Positions 12,190-22,658 of a stretch of 64,000 nucleotides of DNA are shown piece after piece. The position numbers were made by a program, and so were the translations under genes. This stretch comes from Pseudopyrenochaeta lycopersici (Eukaryota; Ascomycota; Dothideomycetes; Pleosporales; Pseudopyrenochaetaceae). The stretch's first letter is position 1. Each line of letters starts with the position of its first letter. The stretch is taken from the NCBI GenBank assembly GCA_003313425.1, contig NHZP01000031.1:124001-188000 (forward strand), read 5' to 3'. Under the pieces are notes generated by a model. That model worked only from the letters and a program-made list of their open reading frames with translations, was not told the DNA's origin and searched no databases.

Positions 12190-14775
12190 TTAGTACATGT
12201 TGGGTGGCCCCGGACGACCTGGCTGTTGTCTCGGACCTGGCCCACCAAACTGCCCATCAAACATCATTCTTGGATCGTCCCCACGCATGCCCGGCATTGG
12301 CGGGCCGTACCCAGGGGGTGGAAAGTACCCCTGTGGTGGACCCTGCATTCCATTGCCACCAGGTCCTCCCGGACCTGGAAAACCCATGCCACGCATATTA
12401 CCAGGGGGAAAACCAGGAGGATGCCCAAGCGGCGTGTTACCAGCCGAAAAGCTCGGTGGTCCTCCAGGGCCCATCTGTTGCTGCGAGGGAGGCCCACCAA
12501 GACCAGGTGGCTGGCGCATGGGTCCTCCAAAACCTGGTGGCGGGGCAATGTTTGTTCGTTCTTGCGGTGTTGGTGGCATTCCTGATTGACCGCGCCCGCT
12601 CATGTAGGGCATATCTGGGACAGGCTGCGATGGGATACCCATATTGGTTGGTAAACGAGGGTCGCCGGCCGTGTTACGGCGCTGGAGGCCCATGATCGGA
12701 TCGTCATGGCCAGGGAAGCCCATAGGCATACGCGAGTTCTTCTGACGCATAGCCTCCTGTTGCTGCTGCTGCTGCTGTAGGCTGAGCTGTTGGCGAAGCT
12801 CTTGCTCGCGACGTTCAGCCTCGCGGCGCATGATCTCGTTCTCATTGAACATGCGAGGATCTTCCATGAAGCCTGGAGGAATACCGCCGCGGCCCTTGGG
12901 CAATTGTTGAGGTTGCTGCCTTGACTGTTCGAAGAACGCCATGTTTTGGTTCTCCTGCATCTGACGCGGTAGATTCTGATTCTGTAGTTGAGGCGGCGTA
13001 GCACGGGAGGGCTGCTGCATAAGAGTAAGCAGGAAGTCCCGCTCACGCTGCTTCGTTGCTTGATCACGTTGTGACTCTTCTCGGGAGCGAGCGTTCAGGA
13101 TAGCAGCAAGATTTGCATCTTGTGGGTTGTTGTTCCTAGAAGGTGGCTGCTGATGATGCGGGAAATGGTCTTCTGGATGATTTGAGTCGGGCCGTGCATG
13201 TCTAAACTGCTCTGGGAGCGCGTTATCCGGAGACATACTGCTGAACCTTGATTGCTGCGATGGTCGAGTCTCGGGCGCAGATGGACGCGGAGCTAAGATG
13301 TTCTCCAAGATACTCTGTTGCTCCAGGGTTCGTGGTGGGGGCCTGTTGTGTTGCTGTTCCGGAGGCGGCGATTGTTGGTGGAAGTCTAGCGAGATACCGC
13401 CACCATGCCTGGTTCCGTTCGTTGGTGTGGGCATGCTTGGCTGAGAGGCGGTAGGACCGCCTACGTTGACTTGGCCAAGCATCTGAAGGATGCGCTGAAA
13501 GCCCTCCTTGTCCGCGTTGGCCTCCATGGGGGGCGCGGGGGACGCAGAGATGGGTTGCGGAGGCAGAGGGGAGCCTGTTGGCTCATCTGGCTTTGCGAAC
13601 ATAGTCATAAACCTCGACTTCTTGTCCGTCTTCGGTTTAGCGGAGATGATTTCTGCCGGGGCAATATCTGCGACTTTGTCTCGACCCCAATTGCCAAAGA
13701 GGATTCCTTGAGTGGGCTCTGTTGCAGAAGGGTTCTGCAACGGCGCCGTCAGCATCGGAGGAACAGTGGCGGAAGTGGCAGCAGAACCCTGAGTAGGAGT
13801 GTCTCTGTGCTCATCCTTCTCCTCAGCCGGCGTATCCTTGGCCCTCATCTGTTCCTTCCAGCGCTGGAAATCTTCCTGAGTGCGGGGCTTCAACTCCTTC
13901 TTCTCTATCTTTGTATCCATCCACTCTGGATCTTCTTCGCCCTTGTTCCCACCCCGGTTCCACTCGCGGTCCCTTTCGCGCTCTCGATCTCGGTCCCGCT
14001 CGCGCCAGCCGCCCTGGACGCTGGGCTTCGTGCCGTCCTCTTTCGTCTCGTCACGGCGGCCCCAGCGCTGCTCCGTCCGCTCGCGATTGCCGCGCCGCGG
14101 CGCCGCATCAGCCTCTGGGTCGCCTTCGTGCTTCTCACGGTTGCGATCACCGTTGCGGCCAAAGCGCTCAAAGTCTTCCTGTCCCAAGCTCTTGCGGCCC
14201 TTGACACTTGTCCATCCCTCTCCATCCTCGCGTGGAGCGCGTCGTCCGTTGGTGTAACCCTTCTCCCGGTTTCGGTCACTGTCTCGGTCGCGGGTCCATC
14301 GCTCGTTCTTTTCACGCGGAAAACGATCGCCAAGGTTGTCTCCGTCGATGGAAACGACGCCAGTGCGCTCCTTCGCTTCGCCTGCAGCCTTGGCTGGTGT
14401 ACGAGATGCTGAGAGGAAGGACAACTTGGGCGGACCAAGCACTGTGTCCTCGCCGGGTTCTACAAAGAGACCATTAATAGCGTCCATAATGCCCTGAGCT
14501 TCCGACTTACGCATGCTCTGGCGTCGACCAAACTGGCCCATGGGATTAATCAGCGGGCGCTGCTCGTTGCTTGCGCCTCCCTCTCCCTCTCGCAAGCCTC
14601 GCGTTCGGCGTACATTGCCGTTGTTATTGTTGTTGTTATTTTGTGTGTTGTTGGCGCTCTGGTCAGCGGCCACATCCATCCATTGCGAGATTGACGGCAG
14701 GCCATCGGGCTTCTTGACGAGCGGGGACTCTCTCAGAGCTGTCAACTGAGCCTCTGAATAGCTAGGCCCTCCCAT
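12190..14775 (-). CDS. Low-complexity P/Q/R-rich protein with eIF4E-binding-like N terminus (4E-T/Eap1-like candidate)
   Basis: A single exon. ATG 14775 (MGGPSYSEAQL) gives 861 residues. The open frame continues 54 codons upstream but without an ATG, so that part is probably 5' leader. The N terminus YSEAQLTALRESPLVKKP resembles the Y-x4-L eIF4E-binding helix followed by the LR..P pattern of 4E-T/Eap1-type proteins, although the residue after L is Thr rather than hydrophobic. Next come an RD/RE-rich charged stretch, the sequence DPEWMD, a block GFQRILQMLGQV, a Q-tract (encoded by a CTG/CAG run near 12767-12780) with coiled-coil character, and a Pro/Gly/Met-rich tail. Such architecture suits a cytoplasmic mRNP or P-body scaffold that represses translation. 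The functional call is inference; only the composition and motifs are seen. Confidence 0.65.
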   Translation of the reverse strand: MGGPSYSEAQLTALRESPLVKKPDGLPSISQWMDVAADQSANNTQNNNNNNNGNVRRTRGLREGEGGASNEQRPLINPMGQFGRRQSMRKSEAQGIMDAINGLFVEPGEDTVLGPPKLSFLSASRTPAKAAGEAKERTGVVSIDGDNLGDRFPREKNERWTRDRDSDRNREKGYTNGRRAPREDGEGWTSVKGRKSLGQEDFERFGRNGDRNREKHEGDPEADAAPRRGNRERTEQRWGRRDETKEDGTKPSVQGGWRERDRDRERERDREWNRGGNKGEEDPEWMDTKIEKKELKPRTQEDFQRWKEQMRAKDTPAEEKDEHRDTPTQGSAATSATVPPMLTAPLQNPSATEPTQGILFGNWGRDKVADIAPAEIISAKPKTDKKSRFMTMFAKPDEPTGSPLPPQPISASPAPPMEANADKEGFQRILQMLGQVNVGGPTASQPSMPTPTNGTRHGGGISLDFHQQSPPPEQQHNRPPPRTLEQQSILENILAPRPSAPETRPSQQSRFSSMSPDNALPEQFRHARPDSNHPEDHFPHHQQPPSRNNNPQDANLAAILNARSREESQRDQATKQRERDFLLTLMQQPSRATPPQLQNQNLPRQMQENQNMAFFEQSRQQPQQLPKGRGGIPPGFMEDPRMFNENEIMRREAERREQELRQQLSLQQQQQQQEAMRQKNSRMPMGFPGHDDPIMGLQRRNTAGDPRLPTNMGIPSQPVPDMPYMSGRGQSGMPPTPQERTNIAPPPGFGGPMRQPPGLGGPPSQQQMGPGGPPSFSAGNTPLGHPPGFPPGNMRGMGFPGPGGPGGNGMQGPPQGYFPPPGYGPPMPGMRGDDPRMMFDGQFGGPGPRQQPGRPGPPNMY

Positions 14776-15669
14776 TGTTGCGGGCCTGTATGGGTGCCTG
14801 TGATGAGCTAGAGGTGGGGTACGTAAATATCCGTCTCTATTGCGGAAGGCGTGCGAGGAAGAGGAAGCGGTGGATTGTGCTCGAGCCCCGGTGACAGTCA
14901 GGCAGCTAGGTGATAGCAAAGGTTGACGCGCAGGCAATTAAACAATACTCGCTGTCACAAATCCTACGTAGTGCGACGGTACAGCGCGTCCAGAGTGTGC
15001 GGAGAAGTAGCGCTTAAAGAAATTGCGAAGGTGACCGTCTACAAAGATGTTCGAAAACCAGAGCTCGTGCAGACGAGAAGCTCGTAGGGTGAAGTCGGCG
15101 AAGCTCAAGGTGGGATGCAACGTGGTAGCCCACCCCTGCTACGTAGCGGCGATGAAAAGCGGAGAAGCAGTTACGGGCCCAGGTCATGCGACGGACGGCA
15201 ATTTGTCGTGAAGTCTTGCGAGTTTGGTGGTGAAGGAATCTTGGTGCAGGGCAGGGCTGCGAAGAATTGCGATTGTTTGTTGTCGTTGTGTGTTTGAGAT
15301 TTGGTCGCGAATGGTGGAGGTCGAGGGTGGAAAGCAAAGCCCCAGCCAGCGCGCGGAACAAAGTAAACCCTGACCCTGCGTCATTCGACCAACGACCCAT
15401 GTGATTTGAAGCCTTCACTTTGACAGCAGGCAGCATCTTCCATGTTAATCTACACGACTCTCTATTGTTCGAATCTTATATACAAGAACACGAATCCTGT
15501 CTCGCTGTGGCGCTGGATGCCTTCGGCCGCTCCTAGGCAGACGATCCATTAACTGCATCTGACGTTCAATTAGGAAGGTGCGAAGAACATCTACCGTGTG
15601 TCCACAGCCCACAGACCCAAAACACCTTTGGTAGCCCTTGATCCATCAACTACTACATATTGCAGACGC
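14776..15669. other. Intergenic / 5' leader of the low-complexity protein gene
   Basis: Lies between the start of the 4E-T-like gene and the end of URB1 (both minus strand). Short open frames on both strands have no recognisable domains. Confidence 0.5.
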
Positions 15670-18600
15670 CTATACTCCAACTGTCGTGAGTGATGCCACC
15701 GTCTGACCCAATGCACCACTACTCCATGCTGCAACCTTCTCCTGATCGCACGACTCATAGACGCGTGATGCCAATGTTCTCAAACTTCGGTGCCTGGGAT
15801 CGTGGCCATCGAGCATCATTTGAATCCAACACATAAGCCCACACCTTGTGATGAGCGTTGTGCTTCCTCCCACATGAGTTGCGCGTAGCAGCAGTCTCAC
15901 TATCTTTTCCTTGGCCGAGACGGCGCAGGAACGTGAGCTATAATGGCTGAGTAATTGCTCAAAAATATTGCTTCTCCGGAACAGTTCCATATCGGCAGGT
16001 GTCCGTAATGAATCCAGGAGATAGTCGAGGTACCAGTCCACCTCCTTGTGGTAAGTGCCATCGTCATCTGGCTCGCTTTCGACAATGCGATGCCAGAAAT
16101 TGCGAAGTAGAGTATCGACATTCCACTCTGGGGAGCTAGTGAGGAATCTGTTGACCGTGCTGAACAATGAAAGCGTGGGGTCGGCCAGGATACTAACACA
16201 TCGAGCAGCAAGTACGCCGCCCACGTAAGGGAATGCCTCGGATCCAGTAGAATCGACTGACTCTAGAATCTCACCCAAGAGCAGATATAACTGTTGTAGG
16301 TCGAGATCGACCATGTGTGTCGGCTGCGCTTCGGTGCCGTCCGCCTTTCCAGTATTCTTCACAATTGCCATAAGCTGCCGAATATTGTTGATCGCTTGTA
16401 GGCGGATCTCGACGTGCTCTGAGCAGAGACACAGTAATAAGTCTCCAACATCTCCATCGTCGATCGCTTCACCCAGCTCTTTTTTCCTCCACCGTGTAAG
16501 TCCCGTGTGCTTCGCATCTTCTGCAGGCGGTATTTCCAGATCGACTTCCGGCCTGGCTTTGTTTGAGTGCTCGGACTGGTCTAGAGGAGCCGGTGATACC
16601 GTGGATCGTTCCGAGCCACTGAAATCGGCGCCAGTTGCTAGCTTGAGTGCTTCTTTGGCTCTCTCTTTGCCCATCTTCCAAAGGAAGGCATCTTTCAATA
16701 CATCTTTGTATGCTTGGTTCGCTGACTCTACCAAAGCGTCGCGCACAAGACCCAGGCTAGTCTCGTTTTCACCTATAAGCTTCAGGAGGTACAGAAACCT
16801 TGATAGCCACTGCGCGAGTGCATCAGCAGTACTGCTTGCTGTGGTTTCGCCGCCTTTAAAAGGCCACTGCTCCACCAGCGTCATTAGCAAAGGACTAAAG
16901 GGCCCGAGGTCCGTTACAGCTTGGGAACTGGATGCGCGCAATGCATCTAAATCATCAAAGTACTTGATAGGGGCCTTGATGAATCGGGCACAGCAATCGT
17001 CAAAGAACGCAAGCACCTCAGCAGAAGGCGCTGAAGATCCCGATGATGCTCGAAAACTGGCAATGAGAGCGTCTAGCGCATCAGGTGCGGTCTTCGTTTG
17101 TAGCATTTCTTGATCGTGCAAGATGTTGGTGAGAAGCGATTTGACGCCCGCATATAAGTCACTCTCTTTCGAAGATACTAAGAGTTTCAGTAGCGTAACG
17201 AACGGTGAGTATTGAAGCGTTTCTACAAAGTCAGGATTTAATACATAATCTCCATGAGGAAGACCTACTTTGTTTTTGCCACCAACGCATTGCTGGGGAT
17301 AATCTCGCCATCTGTATCCAGTGCTCAAGCTCCAGAATGCGAAGCACTTTGTCTTCAGGCGAGGCGGTGGGCTTTTCGGCGTCGACCAACGCATTGCATA
17401 GCGGCAGAGAAACATCAAATTTCTCCTGGAGTGCAAGTTGAGGTGTTACTTCATAGTAGAGCCGCAAAAGCCTGGTAATAGACTCTCGTTTCAAGTCTTT
17501 TAGACCTGGCTTCTTCAGGGCCAAGAATATCGTCCTTATCGGCGGACAACGTCGGCTGACTTCGGTTACCAAGCGCTTGCTCGCCCGCTCCCAATGCTTA
17601 GATGATTTGATAACACTGCCATCTTTCAACTCCTGGGCAACGCTTCGTAATTTTTGAAGCGCGGCGATAAGGACGCGGACTGCGAAGAGTTGGATGAGGT
17701 CTGAGCTGTGATTTAGGCACTTTGTGAGCACTTGCTGATTCAGGGCTTGGGGCAAGATGCTCTGAATCAAGACTGACACGGGTGGAGGAGAGTCGCGGAA
17801 GTTCTTTTTCGCGCCGAAATATTTCGGCACTGGCAGCTGGATAGTTTGGAACAAAAATGCAGAGTATCCTATCCATGTCGCTGTAAGCTTGGGGTCGTAG
17901 CTAAAATCTCGTCGCTTGATGAAGTAATCCGCAACTAGCTCAGGACAAGCTCTGAATATGTCCATGACCAGCTCCTGATGGGAAGTGTTTGCATATGGTC
18001 TTTGGCTCTGAACGAATTCCGAGAGTATGACGTTTCGTATCCTATTTGTCTTGCTGTAATTGTCAATGTCTAGGCCCAAGTCGTTACCGGGGTCTGCAGT
18101 ATCCTCCACCTCACCCTCTTCGTCGTCAAACGTCGAAGGGTAGAAGCCATGCGTGGGCAACATAACGCCATATGCTGGGTCCGTACATGCTAGGCGCAAG
18201 AAGTCGTGAGCCAGTTCATTGGGCGCTTTGTGGCCTTCTGATAGCGCGCCATCTTCTACTTCATAGTTGTACAGGCTAGCGATGCGCGAGAGCGCCTTTC
18301 CATTCAAGATACGACTCTTGACGTGCCGCGCAATAGCCTTGTCTTGGAAAACATGGTTCTTGAAGACATCGAGTATTTCGTATATCAAAAAAGGCGGATC
18401 TGTCCGGAGACTATCAAACACGGCTCGTACAATGTTTGTGTTGGAGAGAATCTCGCTCTTTGCGCGTTCGTCCTGGTACCGAAGGTGGGTTAAGAGGTAC
18501 CTGATCGCAGTGGTCCGGATACTTGGTCGCTTGACGTGGTCGGCGGCGGATTGCTCTTTCCCTAGTGAGATGTTGCGGCCAAGTATCTTTGGTTCGAGCG

Positions 18601-19290
18601 TGAAGTCTCGTTTCGCGTACACAGCTCTCGCATGTGCGCCTTCGTTGAACCTTGTAATCTCTGTGAGCAGTCGCAAGGCCGGCGCAATTACACTTTCTTT
18701 GTTCGACGCCGCCGAGGTACTGCGAACAAGACGGCGAGCGACAGATGGCTGCAGGATCGTCTTCACCAAGAGTGTGCCGTACTCGAGGAACTCGCTATGG
18801 CTCGCGAGAACCTTGAGCAAGAGCGCAAGCACTGCGGTGACCTGCGACAGGATGGGTTCGAAGTTGGTCTCGGCCGCATAATCCCAGGCTTGAGTGAGGT
18901 TCTGCAGAAACTGCCTGTCCTTTTCATCTCGCCCTCTCCCCTTTTGAGTATCGAGGTATTCGCGGAGAATGGCTCGCTTGCGGGGCAAGTCGTGTTCCTC
19001 GGTTGTGTAAAGAATCGAGTCGAGGAATCGCTTGAAGAGACTCAGACCTAGAGGCGTAAGCTTTGCAAGGATGCAACGATCGCAGGGTGCCTACCGCTTC
19101 GAAAGTCCGAGGTCGAGCCTTGGTCGAAGAGCAGTGCTGTCTGCAATTCGCGCGCAGAATGTACGTCTTCGGCAGAGCCATTTGGTCGTGGAGAGTCGCG
19201 CTCAAGGCTGCCGTTGACCCTGGGGCGCTTGGGGTCACGCGACGAATGCGCCCCCTTTGTGTTGGCCTCATAAGCCGTCCTCTTCCCCAT
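15670..19290 (-). CDS. URB1: Nucleolar pre-60S ribosome assembly factor URB1 (Npa1-like)
   Basis: Three exons, 19290-19095, 19047-17269 and 17222-15670, give 1175 residues. Both introns are short (47 and 46 bp). Their splicing restores DFRSGLSLFKRFLDSILY and RWWQKQKTLQYSPFVTLL, both typical of the family. Residues 1-50 are basic (KRTAYEANTKG..PKRPRVNG), suiting a nucleolar signal. The remainder is helical repeat (ARM/HEAT-like), with the conserved N-terminal block LFKRFLDSILYTTEE and the C-terminal conserved region LGLDIDNYSKTNRIRNVI. Yeast Urb1/Npa1 binds early 27S pre-rRNA particles with Npa2, Dbp6, Nop8 and Rsa3 and is needed for the large subunit. The protein is shorter than the yeast one (about 1760) because the C-terminal extension is absent, which as I recall is common in filamentous ascomycetes. 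Confidence 0.85.
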
Positions 19291-21412
19291 GGCTCATGTC
19301 ATGCTGCAATTGCCGTTCGCGAAGAGGTCGAAAAGTTGGCGCAACCTCGACTTTTTCGACAGGGATTAGAGTCGCTAGCACAAAGCGGGGAACGCGTAGA
19401 ATTGACCAGCAGACGTCACCCTATAATTCTTCTAGTCTCCTACATTCCTCACCCCAAAACATTTGTGTAAAGGGAAGTTCTACAGATCAATTGGCAGTTT
19501 ACTTGGATCGCTACTGGCATTACATACTCATCACGCAGAGTGCCCCATTTTCCCTTGAGTCTACTCCATCACAGTTTTACAAGTCCAAGCCAAAGACCCC
19601 TTTTCACAGATTCTTCCAGTCCCAAATACTCAGTCTCTCTGCTGTCTCGTATTTATTATTGATGTTTCTCGCTTCTCGAATGTCGATTGAAAGAGGAGAG
19701 TTGTGGAGGGCAAAGACGTGTCGAACAGCATGCTTTTCACTTTCCTTTCACCTTCCAACCTCTCTCTGATCAATAAATCAAAAACAAGCGACTGGCGACT
19801 GGCGACACAACGATTCGACCTTGGGTTCCTCGCAAAATGCGCCAAATAAACTGCAAATTGACGGCAAAAAGAAACCCAAGCACGAGAGGCAAATGCTAAG
19901 CCCTAGCTAGGGCCAGCTGCTTCGAATGGGTGAGTAGAAGGCAGGAGAAATCGCAGGGAACGGATGTTTTAACGGCAGCCTCTCGACGCAAACCTCTCAA
20001 TCACCCTGTTCTTCCACTACTTGCTGATGGACAATTTGGGGAACAGAAGCATGATATAGAGGGAAATACAATTGCAGTACAGGTGAGTGCGCAGCGGGTC
20101 TTGTTGGCGTGCATCGTGGGCGAGGTGAATGAGTGCGTGAAAGCGACGATGATATGGGTCTTTGGGCACAGCGGCGTGGCCCTTTCACTTTGCATTTCCC
20201 AGAACGCAAGCCGTGCTGTGCACCGATTTGTACGCAGTTTCTAGGCAGCCTGCGAAGAATTAACGTATCATATTCTCGCTCTGAACAAGCTTGCTATGTG
20301 AAGTCTAGCAAGAATGATGACGACAGAGTTGACTTGAAATCGCTATTCAGAAAACTCAGCTGGGGCGGCGTCCGAAGTCAGCGACAGCATGCTAGGAGAA
20401 GTGGTGCAGCCCCAAACTGCGAGCGATTATGCTTGACTATCTACAGCAAAGACTGCAGATATATAGTAAAATCCTACAACTCGAATGATGTCCGGTTGCA
20501 CGGCTGAACTGACATTGCGAACAGACTGAATGGATTAGATTGCGTGTTCAAATTCTTCAGGCCCGCGATATAAGTAGTCAACATATCAAAGACACTTTGA
20601 CAAACTTTGACAATCGACATCTACATAGAAGCTTGGCACTTTCGCAGTGGATCTCTCGGTGTATAGCGCTAAAGCGCACTTGCATAGACAGGAGCTAAGA
20701 AATAGGGAACTATGATGCTCTGAAATGATCTGCGGCACCAGTGTTACGTCCCGGATGCCGCGCAGTGAATCTCCCTGCATGGCAGGGGAGCTCGTACGCA
20801 ACGGCGCAGACGGCGTTGAAAGCGTATTGATAGCGTCTTTCCGAGACCACTCCACCGGGGCTGTCATTTCTGAGCCGAGGTGGTACTAATGTCTCAAACG
20901 AGGGGTGAAGAAGCGAGTAGATGTGGAGGCGTGTCACGTTGAGATGACGAGTACATGGTGCTGTAACTGGTGGCTGGCCCAGTGTAGCTCAGATATGCAG
21001 CTTTGTCCTACCGTGGCGTTGAAGATCGGCCTGATGGGCTGACGTCGGAGATGCGGGTTGGTAAAGGCGGTGGTGTATGCTGGGTACTACATCTCGCTGA
21101 CGACGTTGCTGAGGCGGTGTGAGAAAGTTTACTTCGCATGAACCTAAAACATGGTCTCAAATACTACAAGATGCGTTGGAAACGGGCTGCTTCCGAACGA
21201 GGATACACAATTGGAAGTGATGTCAATGTTTATTCTAGAATGCTGTACGCTCAGTGCCTTGCGCACGAAATCTTCGATTGTGAATAGGCTATGGTCTCCA
21301 AAACGCTACGTGTAAAAGTTGAGAATAGTGGAGAAGAAGAGGAGAATCTCGATGACGCGGATCAATCAGTTGCAGCATAACCTCGTCATCTCAGGTGGGC
21401 TCAACGACGAAA
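19291..21412. other. Gene-free stretch upstream of URB1
   Basis: About 2.1 kb with no supportable gene. A small 7 bp direct repeat (GCGACTG, almost three copies) occurs at 19788-19806. Confidence 0.45.
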
Positions 21413-22658
21413 TCATGTAGCTTCAGGCCCTGAAGTAGTAGTATCGTCGTCGACACCTAGCGCTCTGAGCTTGGCCTCAACCGCAGCAATGATATGTGGA
21501 TCGAATTGATCTTGCTTTTTGACTTTCCTTACACTGTGTTTCGTTAGCAGCTGAAAAGTGAAGAGTAATTGCCAAAGTACTCACGGTGATCTGGTGCACT
21601 TGTCACATCGCTCATGGCCGCATCCAGGACACTGAGGGGAGTGGTTCAAAAAGAGACCATGACATTGCTCACACTCCCATCGCACTCTTGCTCGTGGTTT
21701 CCGCCATGTTCGCCTAAACTTTTCCAGCTGTTTCTCGACCTCAGAGTCACTGTCGGCGTCGGCGTCGACGTCACCAGGGTAGCCTATGGGCCATTTGGTC
21801 AACTTGGCCGGCTCTCGCGGACACCTGGTACACCTGACATGACGACACTGCTCGCAAATGGTGGCGGTTGGAGGGACGAACAAGTTCTCGCACTTGTGGC
21901 AGGTGCGTCTAACACGTTGTTTGGTTGGTTGGTAGGCTACTTCGCTCCCTGACTTGGTGGTGAAGGTGAGGACTTTCTTTTTCTTGGGCTTGTCGGCCGT
22001 GTCTTTGTCTGTCTGCTTGTCTTCTGGTGTTTTCTTCTTGGGATAACGAGGACACTTCTTGCAGCGCTTGTGCTCACACTTCAAGCACACCTTGTCCGAG
22101 CCATAGGTGGTTCCGCAACGATGGCAGCTTCGATGAACTCGCATGCGGATAGATTTCTCAACACGCTGCACGGTAGAGATGGGCGTGGGCGAAGCAATCC
22201 ACTCATGCGATTCGAGCGTGAGGCCATATTTTGCAAAGAGAGCACGAGCTCTTTCCTGTTGCATGGCGCTGCGGTCGAGCTGCTTGGTGACTGGGGCTGG
22301 CACGACAGGCGAGGTTGCGCTCACAGGAGCACTAGACTGAGCAGCAATGGGACTATGGAGCAGTTAGAAGACATGGAAAAAAAAAAAAAAAAAAAGTTAC
22401 GATGGGCGTTGAAATTGGCCACTTGGCAGGAGAGGGTACGTACGCGGTGGGATGGGGTTTCGCTATGCTATCTCCCTTGCTGGCAACTTGGGGTTCAATA
22501 AGCGGGGCCGAAGGGGTGGGCGGGGCTGCGGGAGGGATGCTCTTGGTTGACTTTTCTCTCTTGAAGACACTGCTCATCCTCTTTACATATTTTCCCAGGC
22601 TCATACGGCGGTCAGCATTTTGGGTTTCCGAGGGCCCGGACTCAGCTGGGGTTGCCAT
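21413..22658 (-). CDS. Conserved ascomycete CxxC-repeat (zinc-ribbon-like) protein of unknown function
   Basis: Exons 22658-22401, 22336-21585 and 21533-21413 are joined by introns of 64 and 51 bp (GTAACT...GCTCAG, GTGAGT...ACACAG) in matching phase, giving 376 residues. The N terminus is MATPAESGPS followed by a basic RRMSLGKYVKRMSSVFKREK segment. The C-terminal two thirds carries three Cys clusters built from paired CxxC knuckles: CHRCGTTYGSDKVCLKCEH, CHKCENLFVPPTATICEQC and CEQCHGLFLNHSPQCPGC. Each is followed by a CxRC/CKKCPR-type motif. Together they can bind several zinc ions. An acidic DADADSDSEVE spacer and Lys-rich linkers lie between. I do not know a function. The architecture suggests a nucleic-acid- or protein-binding zinc scaffold. 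The first intron has a 19-T run just after its 5' splice site. Confidence 0.8.

Noticed and set aside
12204..14477. Long plus-strand frames opposite the low-complexity protein gene
   Set aside because: They mirror the biased codon composition of the minus-strand gene and show no independent domain.
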